A stretch of DNA of 64,000 bases from Paeniglutamicibacter terrestris. Its GTDB lineage: Bacteria > Actinomycetota > Actinomycetes > Actinomycetales > Micrococcaceae. This document shows, piece by piece, positions 51,728 through 59,094 of the stretch; position 1 is the stretch's first letter; every line of letters begins with the position of its first letter. The translations under genes and the position numbers were made by a program. A model generated the notes under the pieces. It did no database searches, had not been told where the DNA came from, and saw only the letters and a program-made list of their open reading frames with translations. Location: positions 62,001 through 126,000 of the forward strand of contig NZ_JAAWVT010000009.1 of NCBI RefSeq assembly GCF_012271785.1, written 5' to 3'.

Positions 51728-52769
51728 GGGATGCTTCTTTCTGTGTGGTGGGGCGGATCTGCTTCCATGCCCAGGCGTGGATGTCTTTGCCGTCGAGCAG
51801 GGAGAAGATGGCCGGGCGCAGTGGGTGCTTGGATGCTTCGAGGGCGAAGTCTTTGCGGTCGAAGTCGGCGGGCAGCACGTACTCGGTGAGGGTGCGGTAT
51901 GCGGTTTCGGCTTCGTCTACGAGGTTGTTGTGCTGGTCGAGCAGCTGCTTGCCGATGTTGTCGGCCCAGCGGTGGAATTCGTCGGGTAGGCCCGCGGTGA
52001 GTTCTGCGAGCGATTCCCCGGCGGCAAGGTGTTCCCAGACTGTGCGTTCATTCCATCCGGTGACGATGCGGTGGAGGCGCACGTAGTCGTCTTGCTTGAT
52101 CTTCACGCGGGTGTCGGTGCCGTGGAAGTGGACGACGAACCCTTCTGCGTTCTTGCGTGCCGGGGCATCGAATGCTTCGGCCAGAGTTTCAAAGGGGAAG
52201 ACCGTGGCCCGGTCGCCCGGCCACTCAATCTCTGCCGGGGTGACGCTGGTCCCGGTTTCGATGTCGATGGCGCCGAGCAGGATCAGGGCATCGAGTGGTC
52301 CGTAATCCACGACGATGCGATTTTCGGGGTAAATGATTTCGAAGAGGACCGTTATGCCGGCGGGCGGCATCCAGTCGGGGTATCGCTTGTTGAGCAGTCC
52401 GGTCGCGTGGATGGCCTGCTCGCTACTCATGGATCCGCGGGTGGCGATGCGGACCTTGCCGCCGATGACGTAGGCGATTCCGAGCGAGCCGTCGAGTTTG
52501 TCCGTCACCGTTACGGGTGCAGTCAAGTCGAGGATGGCTTCGGGTTCACCGGTGTTGAAGAACTTCGGGAACGGTCGGGCGATGACCTGGCCGTTGGGCT
52601 TGACGATGAGGCCGCGGCACTGGGTAGTGATCAGGTTCCAGTGGCGGTCGTACTGCGCTTTGTCGGTGTAGTTGAGGATCGTCAGCTCGTTGAGCTTTTG
52701 GGCGCGGACGTATCCGGCGGCGATCTCGTTCTTGAGTTCGGTCGGATCAAGCAGGTCTTGCAGGTACAT
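51720..52769 (-). CDS. RNA ligase (T4 Rnl1-like)
   Basis: The product is 349 residues from the ATG at 52769, placed by AAGGAGAAGCC. Nucleotidyl-transferase motif I is KLDGS (91-95, Lys91 the AMP-accepting residue); CRGLIV lies before it, and EGFVVHF and VKIKQDDYV supply motifs IV and V. With the Pnkp downstream it would seal RNA whose ends Pnkp has healed, most likely tRNAs cut by host anticodon nucleases. Confidence 0.92.
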   Translation of the reverse strand: MYLQDLLDPTELKNEIAAGYVRAQKLNELTILNYTDKAQYDRHWNLITTQCRGLIVKPNGQVIARPFPKFFNTGEPEAILDLTAPVTVTDKLDGSLGIAYVIGGKVRIATRGSMSSEQAIHATGLLNKRYPDWMPPAGITVLFEIIYPENRIVVDYGPLDALILLGAIDIETGTSVTPAEIEWPGDRATVFPFETLAEAFDAPARKNAEGFVVHFHGTDTRVKIKQDDYVRLHRIVTGWNERTVWEHLAAGESLAELTAGLPDEFHRWADNIGKQLLDQHNNLVDEAETAYRTLTEYVLPADFDRKDFALEASKHPLRPAIFSLLDGKDIHAWAWKQIRPTTQKEASLV

Positions 52770-52791
52770 GGCTTCTCCTTGGGTATGCGAA

Positions 52792-52816
52792 GGGCCGCTC
52801 ACAAATGTGAGCGGCC
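52792..52816 (-). repeat. Stem-loop before the RNA ligase ribosome-binding site
   Basis: GGGCCGCTCAC and GTGAGCGGCCC pair around a 3-nt loop. ACCCAAGGAGAAGCC and the ATG follow. Confidence 0.7.
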
Positions 52817-52829
52817 CGGGTGAGGGTGG

Positions 52830-53015
52830 TTATGCGAGAATGCGCAATTGCTTGGGATCGGCGGCGGATTCGATGGACTTCTTCATTTCCCCGCCGTTGT
52901 CCATGCGGATGTGCACGGTGTGTTCATCTACCTTTTCGGCGGTGCCGAAGTATCCGAGGTAGATGCTGCGTTTGTCAGTGACCTTGATGCGGTCACCTTG
53001 TTTGAGTGCGTTCAT
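52830..53015 (-). CDS. Small KOW/SH3-like early protein
   Basis: The product is 61 residues. The fold reads as a small beta-barrel (GDRIKVTDKRSIYLGYFG, EHTVHIRMDNGGEMKKS). Its ATG overlaps the upstream gene's stop. It resembles the 45512 protein in design. The role is unknown. Confidence 0.62.
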   Translation of the reverse strand: MNALKQGDRIKVTDKRSIYLGYFGTAEKVDEHTVHIRMDNGGEMKKSIESAADPKQLRILA

Positions 53016-53359
53016 CGTTCGCCCTTTGGTCCGTTGCCGACGATGCGGTCGATTGCGGCGGTGAGTTCCTGTTGGGTGCTTTCGATGTGGGCGGCTTTGG
53101 CTTGCGGGTAGTCGTGATCGTGTGGGGTTACGTCGAGGCCACCGTGTGCGAGCGTCTGGGTGTTGTCGTTGAGTTGGTCGATGCGCTCGTGGATCGCGAG
53201 TGCTTCTTCGAAGGTTGCCTCGGCTACTCGGTGCCCAATGCGTGCCCCAAGATCGAGCACGATGGTTTCTTGGCCGGGAGTTTCGACATACTGGCCGAAG
53301 TGTTTGTAGTAGGTCTCGACGGCGGCGCGAGTATACGTGCGGGCCTCGTCGCGGGTCAT
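53012..53359 (-). CDS. Early-region helical protein
   Basis: The product is 115 residues, helical and charged (RDEARTYTRAAVETYYKHFG, FEEALAIHERIDQLNDNTQT). Coupled by ATGA at both ends. No family is recognised. Confidence 0.6.
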   Translation of the reverse strand: MTRDEARTYTRAAVETYYKHFGQYVETPGQETIVLDLGARIGHRVAEATFEEALAIHERIDQLNDNTQTLAHGGLDVTPHDHDYPQAKAAHIESTQQELTAAIDRIVGNGPKGER

Positions 53360-53529
53360 GGTCGATTCCTTCGTTCGGTGAGGTTGCGGATCGCCGTGTC
53401 CGCGGTCGGATCCCGATGTGTTTTGTTTTCGTACTTGAGGTTCTTTTCGGAACCGCGTTTATGGCAGTCGCAGTAATGCCAGCGGCAGATCTGGAGTGCG
53501 CCGCGGCATCGTTGGCAGCAGGGGTCCAT
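53356..53529 (-). CDS. Cysteine-rich small protein (57 residues)
   Basis: The ATG has AAGGACA upstream and the stop overlaps the next start by ATGA. The first 25 residues contain six cysteines and two histidines (PCCQRCRGALQICRW, HYCDCHKRG), enough for one or two zinc sites. A basic tail follows. It looks like a small nucleic-acid-binding protein (inference). Confidence 0.65.
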   Translation of the reverse strand: MDPCCQRCRGALQICRWHYCDCHKRGSEKNLKYENKTHRDPTADTAIRNLTERRNRP

Positions 53530-53602
53530 GTGTGTCCTTGAGGATGGGTACGAACGCCGCCAGTTGGGAGGCTGACGGCGTTCGCGGAAATGGGGTGGGT
53601 AG

Positions 53603-53947
53603 TTACTTTGCGGGGGTTGCTTCTACGACGTTTGGCATCCACGACAGGAACGGGACGCGCCAGCCTGTCGTGATTAGGTCGTACGTCTCGCCTTCGTGCA
53701 GTGATGCGTAGACGTCGGCGGATTCGAAGTGCATCCGCCAGATGGTGTCTCCAACCTTGAGCACGCCGCACTCTTCTGTGAAGACGCGGTACTCGTGGCC
53801 CTTTTCCTTGGCAATCGATTCCTTGGCGGTAATTGTGCAGGTCGGGTGTTCCTCGTGGAGGTTCTTCGCAATGCCAATACCGGCCGCGCCGACCAGCAGA
53901 GCGCCAATGACTACTAGCGAGCAGCCAAAGGGGAAGTCGTTACTCAT
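53603..53947 (-). CDS. Small membrane-anchored early protein
   Basis: The product is 114 residues. One membrane helix (about 8-27, GCSLVVIGALLVGAAGIGIA) precedes a beta-rich outer domain with two cysteines (PTCTITAKES, EECGVLKVGD). It starts after a stem-loop with TTTTTT and AGAAAGAGG. The function is unknown. Confidence 0.62.
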   Translation of the reverse strand: MSNDFPFGCSLVVIGALLVGAAGIGIAKNLHEEHPTCTITAKESIAKEKGHEYRVFTEECGVLKVGDTIWRMHFESADVYASLHEGETYDLITTGWRVPFLSWMPNVVEATPAK

Positions 53948-54004
53948 GTGAGCCTCTTTCTGGGCATGAAAAAACCCGCTCTGTGGCGGGCTTAGGATTG
54001 GGTG

Positions 54005-54151
54005 GTGAAAATTAGTTCAGCAGTAGAAATTGATGGCGACTTCCTAACCGTGGAAGCAGAGGGAGCCACCTACGAGGAAGCTCGTGACAAGCTCGATGCC
54101 CTCGTGCCAGAAGGCGGGAAGCTCGTCGGCATCATCGTGGATGGAGACTAA
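54005..54151 (+). CDS. Plus-strand small protein (48 residues)
   Basis: It starts at a GTG (54002 or 54005). -10 TAGGAT (53993-53998) is 6 nt before 54005, so the mRNA may be leaderless. The sequence is a compact alpha/beta unit (FLTVEAEGATYEEARDKLDA). It overlaps the convergent gene by 4 bp and is alone on this strand within the early block. Confidence 0.55.
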   Translation: MKISSAVEIDGDFLTVEAEGATYEEARDKLDALVPEGGKLVGIIVDGD

Positions 54152-54705
54152 TCGGGCAGGCTGTTGAGACTCGCCTGAATGTGCTCGATGATGTGCGCCG
54201 GTGCGTTGTTCGTGTTCGCGTACTCGAGGTAGTCAGCCAATGTGCCCGCTTCCATTGCTTTGGCGATGGTTGCCAACACTTCCGCGGGGATGGTGAGGTC
54301 AACGGGCTGCGGGGCTGACTCCTTGAGCGGCATGATGACGTGCTCAGCCTTTGTCTTCTGAGTCGCAGTGAGCACAAGAACTCGACGTTTCTCAAGGTGC
54401 GACATGTGGCTGATCTTGATGCCACCAACCGCAACGCCGCCAAACATCACTGAGGGATCGCAATACAAAGTAAATCGCCGCCCGGCGTACTGCGTCGAGT
54501 CCTTGCCCCAGATCGCCACCAGTACACGCCGCATCGTCTTTGAAGGCCTGTACGGTTTGCCCGGAGCCTCCACGAGATACACATTGACCGGCTGTTCGCG
54601 ACTACCAGGGGACACGCTATCGATGGTGAATGTGCGTGGCCCTGAAAGATAATCAGCCGCGTTCTGCTGATCGGATTTGGCAATGATGCTCTCCGATAAG
54701 TCCAT
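54148..54705 (-). CDS. Conserved-looking recombination-module protein
   Basis: The product is 185 residues. It starts with a helical segment (SIIAKSDQQNAADYLSG) and a beta core (RRFTLYCDPSVMFGGVAVGG) and ends with helices. Genes of this kind accompany YqaJ-type exonucleases in actinophages, perhaps as an annealing or single-strand-binding partner, but no motif proves it. It lies 2 bp after the exonuclease gene. Confidence 0.55.
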   Translation of the reverse strand: MDLSESIIAKSDQQNAADYLSGPRTFTIDSVSPGSREQPVNVYLVEAPGKPYRPSKTMRRVLVAIWGKDSTQYAGRRFTLYCDPSVMFGGVAVGGIKISHMSHLEKRRVLVLTATQKTKAEHVIMPLKESAPQPVDLTIPAEVLATIAKAMEAGTLADYLEYANTNNAPAHIIEHIQASLNSLPD

Positions 54706-54707
54706 GA

Positions 54708-55505
54708 TCAGAACTCCATTTCTTCAAAGTGGTCAATGCGCTCGGCAATGGGCGCATCCTTGGTTTCTTCGAGGTAGTCAGAAATCATCTGGGTAGCGCT
54801 GGCTTCAAAGAGCTTGGCCGCTTCGATGATTGCCTGCTGCCACGCGGGGTCCGGGAACACGCGCTTGACGTACAGCGCCATGCCGCCCGTGTAGTCCACG
54901 TAGTCGCACCACTTGCGGCCCATGACCAAGATCCCGGTCTGCATCTGAGCCATATTCTCGGCAGGGACGTCATCCTCAGCGAGCACTACTTCGACGTGTT
55001 TCTTCTGGGCCCGTGACTTGATTTCGATTAGACCGTCGTCTCCGACCAAGCCGTCTGGAGAATAACCAATCTGGAATCCGGCGAACGTGCGGATCATGAA
55101 CCCAGCAGTGGCAGCCGGCGCATGAGTCTCGGAATAGAGATCTCGTGCATATGGCTCGTCTAGATTCCCGCGCTCCATGTCCCTGCTGGTCGCGGTCGGC
55201 TCGGTGTAGTTGGTGATCCGTTCGGCCGCAAGTAAGCGGTGAATGCTCTTTGCCGTTTCGCCGGTGGACACGTTGAGCGTGGTGCTCGAAATGAGTGCAT
55301 GCATGACCGACGCAGTAACGATCCCGCGCCGGACAGCGTGCCACTCTTCTGTGCCCTGATCGACGTTGAAGACTTCCAGCGTTGTGCCGGTAAGGTCTAC
55401 GGGCTCAGCGCGTGCAGGATTTTCGGGCGGCACGTAGGTCTTGGATATAGCGACTGGCGGTGTCTCCTGCTTCGGAGTTTCCTTTCGTGCGCCGGTCTTG
55501 ATCAT
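54708..55505 (-). CDS. YqaJ/lambda-exonuclease-type recombinase nuclease
   Basis: The product is 265 residues. The nuclease core shows EEWHAVRRG at residue 53, then GYSPDGLV (Asp151) and IEIKSR (Glu161, Lys163), the RecB-like metal-binding triad. An N-terminal 45-residue extension is not recognised. It would resect double-strand ends for recombination together with the downstream partner. It overlaps the ATPase gene by ATGA. Confidence 0.88.
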   Translation of the reverse strand: MIKTGARKETPKQETPPVAISKTYVPPENPARAEPVDLTGTTLEVFNVDQGTEEWHAVRRGIVTASVMHALISSTTLNVSTGETAKSIHRLLAAERITNYTEPTATSRDMERGNLDEPYARDLYSETHAPAATAGFMIRTFAGFQIGYSPDGLVGDDGLIEIKSRAQKKHVEVVLAEDDVPAENMAQMQTGILVMGRKWCDYVDYTGGMALYVKRVFPDPAWQQAIIEAAKLFEASATQMISDYLEETKDAPIAERIDHFEEMEF

Positions 55506-56698
55506 GCAAGTTCTCCATCTACGAGGCGGAATTCGTGGTCTTCGGAATCGCTGACGAACTCAACGAATGCTTGGAACTCGTTGTCTTCGCACATCGACTG
55601 CAGGACCTGCAAGGATGCTTCGTCCATGACGTTGCCGTTGCGGATCACCATGGTGCGAACCTCAGGGTTGGTAGCGATGATCATGGCCGCGCTGACGATG
55701 ATCTGTTCGGCGCCGGATGCCCGTGAGAATGGGATGCCTTGGTAGAGGACGCCATCTTCATCGAACGACAGGCCTTCAACGGGCATCTCTGCCGTTGCGA
55801 GTCCGTCTGCCTTGCGCTGCTGGACTGCTTTTATCTGCGAGTCGAATGTGTTCCATTCCTTGAGCAGTGCCGCCTTGCGTTCGGCCTGTTCGCGAGCAGT
55901 GTTGTTGGACCGGATCGCCGCGTTCGAGGTCTCGGCCCCGTCGATCTGCTCTTGCAGCCATACTGGGTCTTCGCCAAGCGGCAGGGCGGTGAGGTTTTTC
56001 TCAGCTTCGACGGCCTTTCGTTCTGCATCGGCCAACTCGTGCTTGAGACGTTCAGTCTCGGACTTCCAATGCTGGACAGCGCGGGTCATGTTGCTGCGTT
56101 GAGTAACCGCTTCCTGCGCTTCGCGATGCCGCCCGAGTAGGTCATTCAGGCTTACTTCATCGGTCGGTAGGCCATTGTCTACGTTGAAGTCGCCAATCGT
56201 CTTACCTTGCTGCCCGGCCAACAGTCGCTTGGCTTCGAGTGCCTTGATTTCTGCATCCAACTCGGCAGGAACGAACGGCAGCTTCACGATGGACAGCAGA
56301 ATTTCGAGCTGCTTCTTCTCGCCAACAGTAGTGAACGCAGAAGCATCAACTCCGAGCATGCTCATTGCCTGGTCAAGATCCCGCTGCCCCAGCTTGCCGC
56401 CGTCCGGTTTCGTACCTGCGAGCGTCGGGCCGGAAGGGGTGAACTTCTGATGCAGGAACGTGCCATCGGTCAGCTTGATCTTGATGTCAGCGCGACCGGA
56501 TCCGTCCTTGATGGGACGCTTGATGAACTTCGCATTGAACTTGCAGAAGCCGGTTTCGATGGCGTCGAGGACGCTGGTCTTGCCCTCGCCGTTTTGGCCG
56601 AACAGCATGATGACATTGTTTGTCGGTTCAATCTTCACGGCGCTGACTCGCTGGAAGTTGACGATTTCGAGTGATTCGATGGTTCCTGCGATGCTCAT
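55502..56698 (-). CDS. SMC/RecF-like ATPase
   Basis: The product is 398 residues from the ATG at 56698 (GAGGAAC upstream). Walker A GQNGEGKT is at 34-41. A coiled-coil middle (about 165-320, RLKHELADAERKAVEAEKN) and a C-terminal part (SGAEQIIVSAAMI, VIRNGNVMDEASL) resemble the signature and Walker-B regions of Rad50/RecF-type proteins. It forms a nuclease-ATPase pair with the exonuclease downstream, like the SbcCD or RecF pathway (inference). Confidence 0.82.
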   Translation of the reverse strand: MSIAGTIESLEIVNFQRVSAVKIEPTNNVIMLFGQNGEGKTSVLDAIETGFCKFNAKFIKRPIKDGSGRADIKIKLTDGTFLHQKFTPSGPTLAGTKPDGGKLGQRDLDQAMSMLGVDASAFTTVGEKKQLEILLSIVKLPFVPAELDAEIKALEAKRLLAGQQGKTIGDFNVDNGLPTDEVSLNDLLGRHREAQEAVTQRSNMTRAVQHWKSETERLKHELADAERKAVEAEKNLTALPLGEDPVWLQEQIDGAETSNAAIRSNNTAREQAERKAALLKEWNTFDSQIKAVQQRKADGLATAEMPVEGLSFDEDGVLYQGIPFSRASGAEQIIVSAAMIIATNPEVRTMVIRNGNVMDEASLQVLQSMCEDNEFQAFVEFVSDSEDHEFRLVDGELA

Positions 56699-56910
56699 TT
56701 TTTGTTCCTCTTCTGTGTGGCGAGATTGCCAATGGGGTAGGTGGGTTTGGGTGGCAGGTCTGACTTGGCCCATGCGTCGTTGGGGCGGTCGGGTGGGTTT
56801 AGCGCGGCCAATGTCCCCGGATAGGCAGTACGTCGCACGGGGTCCCATGCGGCTTCCATCGCCGTGTAGGACGGGTGCGGGTGGAACGTTGCTTCGACAT
56901 TGTTGCTCAT
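56695..56910 (-). CDS. Small early protein
   Basis: The product is 71 residues from an ATG overlapping the previous stop. Rich in Pro, Ala and Trp (MEAAWDPVRRTAYPGTLA), with a basic tail. No family is recognised. Confidence 0.55.
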   Translation of the reverse strand: MSNNVEATFHPHPSYTAMEAAWDPVRRTAYPGTLAALNPPDRPNDAWAKSDLPPKPTYPIGNLATQKRNKK

Positions 56911-57056
56911 TGGGTCATCACTCCTTGGTGTGTCACGTGGTTCTGTCGGAGCGCTAGGGCTCCCACGTATTCGGGATCGTCGGTCTTGTATCGGGCTATG
57001 CATTCGGGCTGGCCAAGTGCTGCCATGACTTTTTGGCCGACCTCGATAAACGTCAC
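56907..57056 (-). CDS. Small early protein (49 residues)
   Basis: It starts at a GTG overlapping the previous stop (GTGA) and is coupled at its end by ATGA. TFIEVGQKVMAALGQPECIA suggests a helical N-terminus. The function is unknown. Confidence 0.5.
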   Translation of the reverse strand: MTFIEVGQKVMAALGQPECIARYKTDDPEYVGALALRQNHVTHQGVMTQ

Positions 57057-57187
57057 TCCGCTACCTGCTCGGCGCGGGCTGCGTTCCGGCGGGCGTCGCG
57101 CCGTTCTCCCCATGCCGCTACGGCGAGCACGAGGACGATAAGGGCGAGGTCTGCGCCATTGAACACTGAGTCGAGAAGCACGCTCAT
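57053..57187 (-). CDS. Small single-helix membrane protein (44 residues)
   Basis: Coupled by overlaps at both ends. One membrane helix (ADLALIVLVLAVAAW) is followed by a charged amphipathic tail (GERRDARRNAARAEQVAE). The shape is that of many small phage membrane proteins. Confidence 0.6.
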   Translation of the reverse strand: MSVLLDSVFNGADLALIVLVLAVAAWGERRDARRNAARAEQVAE

Positions 57188-57444
57188 TTCCCAGCCCCCG
57201 GATTCGACCCGGCAGCGCGACACAAGGAACCGAACACGCTGGACATCGCGTCCGAGTGCTTCATCGTCACCGTCTGGCCGTCGCTGTACACGCCAACCCA
57301 GTGACGCGCACCCTGACCCTCAACCGGCGTACACGAGATTGGTGTGGGCGCGACAGTCGATGCAGCAGCGGCAGGAGCAGCCACAGCAAGCGCGATGACC
57401 GGGACTGACCAGACACTGGCCTTGAGTGCGGTGCGGCGGTTCAT
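57184..57444 (-). CDS. Exported small protein with twin-arginine-like signal
   Basis: The product is 86 residues. MNRRTALKASVWSVPVIALA with the following AAPAAAAS reads as an RR-type signal peptide with an AxA cleavage site at about residue 28. The mature part of 58 residues has two cysteines that could form a disulphide. The signal is of the type seen on host actinobacterial surface proteins, so the gene may derive from the host. It is unusual in an early phage operon. Confidence 0.65.
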   Translation of the reverse strand: MNRRTALKASVWSVPVIALAVAAPAAAASTVAPTPISCTPVEGQGARHWVGVYSDGQTVTMKHSDAMSSVFGSLCRAAGSNPGAGK

Positions 57445-57653
57445 GACCAACGCCTATTGATTTCGGCCATGCGACGCTTGTGATCAGCGTCGATTTGCTC
57501 CATGGTGGCGCGGTGCCTGATGTCCGCGAAGATCATGTAAATAGCAATGACGATGCCGACCAGCGAGAATACCCAGCCGAACGATCCGACACTGAGGCAC
57601 CAGACCGCGATGGACGTGTTCATGAGCAGTAGGAATATTGCAAAGTAACGCAA
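57441..57653 (-). CDS. Small two-helix membrane protein
   Basis: The product is 70 residues from a TTG with CCAAGGAGAA upstream; the frame is open further up but only through a terminator stem. Two hydrophobic helices (LRYFAIFLLLMNTSIAVWCL, FSLVGIVIAIYMIFA) are followed by a charged helix. The role is unknown. Confidence 0.6.
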   Translation of the reverse strand: MRYFAIFLLLMNTSIAVWCLSVGSFGWVFSLVGIVIAIYMIFADIRHRATMEQIDADHKRRMAEINRRWS

Positions 57654-57676
57654 GTTGTTCTCCTTGGTTTTGGGTA

Positions 57677-57702
57677 CAAAAAAGGCCCGCATGTTGCGGG
57701 CC
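57677..57702 (-). terminator. Terminator-like stem-loop before the 57653 start
   Basis: GGCCCGC-aacat-GCGGGCC is followed by TTTTTTG, then TACCCAAAACCAAGGAGAA and the TTG start. Confidence 0.75.
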
Positions 57703-57719
57703 GGGAATGGGGTTAGAAG

Positions 57720-58010
57720 TTAGGGTGTGCGGTCCTCGTGCTCAATGACTTGCTTCCACTGCCAGATAAGACCGCCGCGGCGAGACTTCGAACGCGAGAG
57801 CATCGGGCCGGCCTTCACGATGCGCCCCTGAGCGCTGGCCGCATTGAACAATGCACCCCACCAATTCGGATGCGCCGGCGCCGGAACCTTGCCGCGCAAA
57901 TCATCGGCCGAGAAAAGATGCTGCGACTCAATCACCACATCCAGCGCCTCATTCGCCAGGACGAACCAATCCACCTTGTCATCCAGCGAGATAGCCATTG
58001 GGGTGGTCAT
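57720..58010 (-). CDS. Early-region protein of unknown function
   Basis: The product is 96 residues from the ATG at 58010 (GAGGTGGG upstream). A helical segment (VDWFVLANEALDVVIESQHL) precedes a winged-helix-like region (LRGKVPAPAHPNWWGALFNA, GRIVKAG). It resembles small phage DNA-binding proteins. Coupled to the upstream gene by ATGA. Confidence 0.58.
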   Translation of the reverse strand: MTTPMAISLDDKVDWFVLANEALDVVIESQHLFSADDLRGKVPAPAHPNWWGALFNAASAQGRIVKAGPMLSRSKSRRGGLIWQWKQVIEHEDRTP

Positions 58011-58174
58011 CGGACCCACCTCAGCTTGCGGATGGCATTGAAGTGGGCGATGGAGTTGTCGAGTCGATCCCACAACGTCTCATCAGTCGCCCGCCTCATG
58101 TACAGCGTGGCGAGGTTAGGCTGATTCGTGCGCAACGCGGCCTCAGCCCGTGCGATCAAATTCTTGGCGTTCAT
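58007..58174 (-). CDS. Small early protein (55 residues)
   Basis: Both ends overlap neighbours by ATGA. Helical throughout (MNAKNLIARAEAALRTNQPN, ETLWDRLDNSIAHFNAIRK). No family is recognised. Confidence 0.6.
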   Translation of the reverse strand: MNAKNLIARAEAALRTNQPNLATLYMRRATDETLWDRLDNSIAHFNAIRKLRWVR

Positions 58175-58410
58175 GCTGGGATGCTCTCTTTCTGGTTGAT
58201 GCGCCTCAGCGCGTTTGCCGTCATAACGTTCTTCACTGCCGTTTCGCCCGTCTCGTCCCAGAAGTGCAGGACATACGCCAGAGGATCAACATCGCGGTAG
58301 GAGTCGAACCGCTTCTCTAAGCGGCGTGCGATCTTCTTGGCCTGCGAGAAGCTGAGGTCTTGGCCCTTCGACTCGGCAGTGGTCAGGACGATTGGCAGTA
58401 AATTGGGCAC
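58171..58410 (-). CDS. Early-region protein of unknown function
   Basis: The product is 79 residues from a GTG with a weak GGAG site. Helical and basic in the middle (FSQAKKIARRLEKRFDSYRD), with an aromatic segment (PLAYVLHFWDE). The 116 bp before it show no gene and may contain an early promoter. Confidence 0.55.
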   Translation of the reverse strand: MPNLLPIVLTTAESKGQDLSFSQAKKIARRLEKRFDSYRDVDPLAYVLHFWDETGETAVKNVMTANALRRINQKESIPA

Positions 58411-58526
58411 GCTAAAGGCCCCGATCTCCGCGCAAAAAACACGCAGGTAGTGGTGAGGTAATAAAGGGGGTGTGGTGGCCAGACTGTGGGCCGGGGAGAT
58501 GCTTGGTACAAACGGTGGTGCGGTGC

Positions 58527-58760
58527 TCAGGCGAAGGGGTCGTAATCCTCAGCCTTGGCAGCTTCCTTCTTGGCTTCGATCAGGTGAGCGATCATGCGCT
58601 GCTTGTCATCCTCAGTAAGAGTGATCCTGCCGCGCTCTAGGCGGGTGCAGATGCCAGTCTCTCGGCAGAGGCGGCGGAGAGTGGTGGGCTTGAGCCCCAG
58701 CTCTGGCGCCACCTCTTCCGGAGTGCGGAAGAATGCTTCGACTACTTCCTCGACGCTCAC
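58527..58760 (-). CDS. Excisionase-like or MerR-type helix-turn-helix protein
   Basis: The product is 77 residues from a GTG inside the previous stop. RTPEEVAPELGLKPTTLRRL is a helix-turn-helix that fits excisionase and MerR-like proteins; an acidic helical tail follows. Being the second gene of the lytic transcript it could be Xis or an early regulator. Confidence 0.65.
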   Translation of the reverse strand: MSVEEVVEAFFRTPEEVAPELGLKPTTLRRLCRETGICTRLERGRITLTEDDKQRMIAHLIEAKKEAAKAEDYDPFA

Positions 58761-59017
58761 GCCGCTAGCTCGGTGCGGTCGGGTAGTTCGAGTGCGATTT
58801 CGGCCCGCTTTACCAGCTCTGCGAGCGTGAGCCCGAGCCAGTTTGCGGTGGTGAAAGTTTCGTCCCATCCCATGGCGCGCTGTCCGTTGAGTCGGTAGCT
58901 TGCGGCTCGTTGGGACATCCCGAGGACTTGACCTAGTTCGGTTCCGCTTTTCTTCTGCCGGGCCATCTCTGCGCGGATTTCAGAGATGATCTGGTCGGCG
59001 ATGTTCTTAGTGGGCAT
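58757..59017 (-). CDS. Cro-like repressor
   Basis: The product is 86 residues. An XRE-type helix-turn-helix (TELGQVLGMSQRAASYRLNG) fills residues 26-45. It is the first gene of the leftward lytic transcript and is divergent from the CI-like gene with 77 bp between, the standard Cro position. It would repress the lysogeny promoter. Confidence 0.8.
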   Translation of the reverse strand: MPTKNIADQIISEIRAEMARQKKSGTELGQVLGMSQRAASYRLNGQRAMGWDETFTTANWLGLTLAELVKRAEIALELPDRTELAA

Positions 59018-59094
59018 GCATTCAATCTAGAAGTTTTCTTTTAGGAACGCAAGTCGTTCTTGTTGTTCTGTCGGAATTGTTCTAAAGTAGTCGC
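59018..59094. promoter_or_regulatory. Immunity switch: divergent promoters and GTTCT operators
   Basis: GTTCT occurs at 59056-59060, 59065-59069 and 59079-59083, and its near-inverse AGGAAC at 59043-59048 pairs with the first (AGGAAC...GTTCT). TTGTTG (59060-59065) and TAAAGT (59083-59088) with a 17-bp spacer form a promoter for the CI-like gene, overlapping the GTTCT sites. The ATG is 6 nt after the -10, so the CI-like mRNA looks leaderless. Confidence 0.65.

Noticed and set aside
52830-53771. Long minus frame joining several early genes
   Set aside because: Only the last 61 codons are protein-like and have a coupled start. Upstream, other frames carry the real genes 53012-53359 and 53356-53529.
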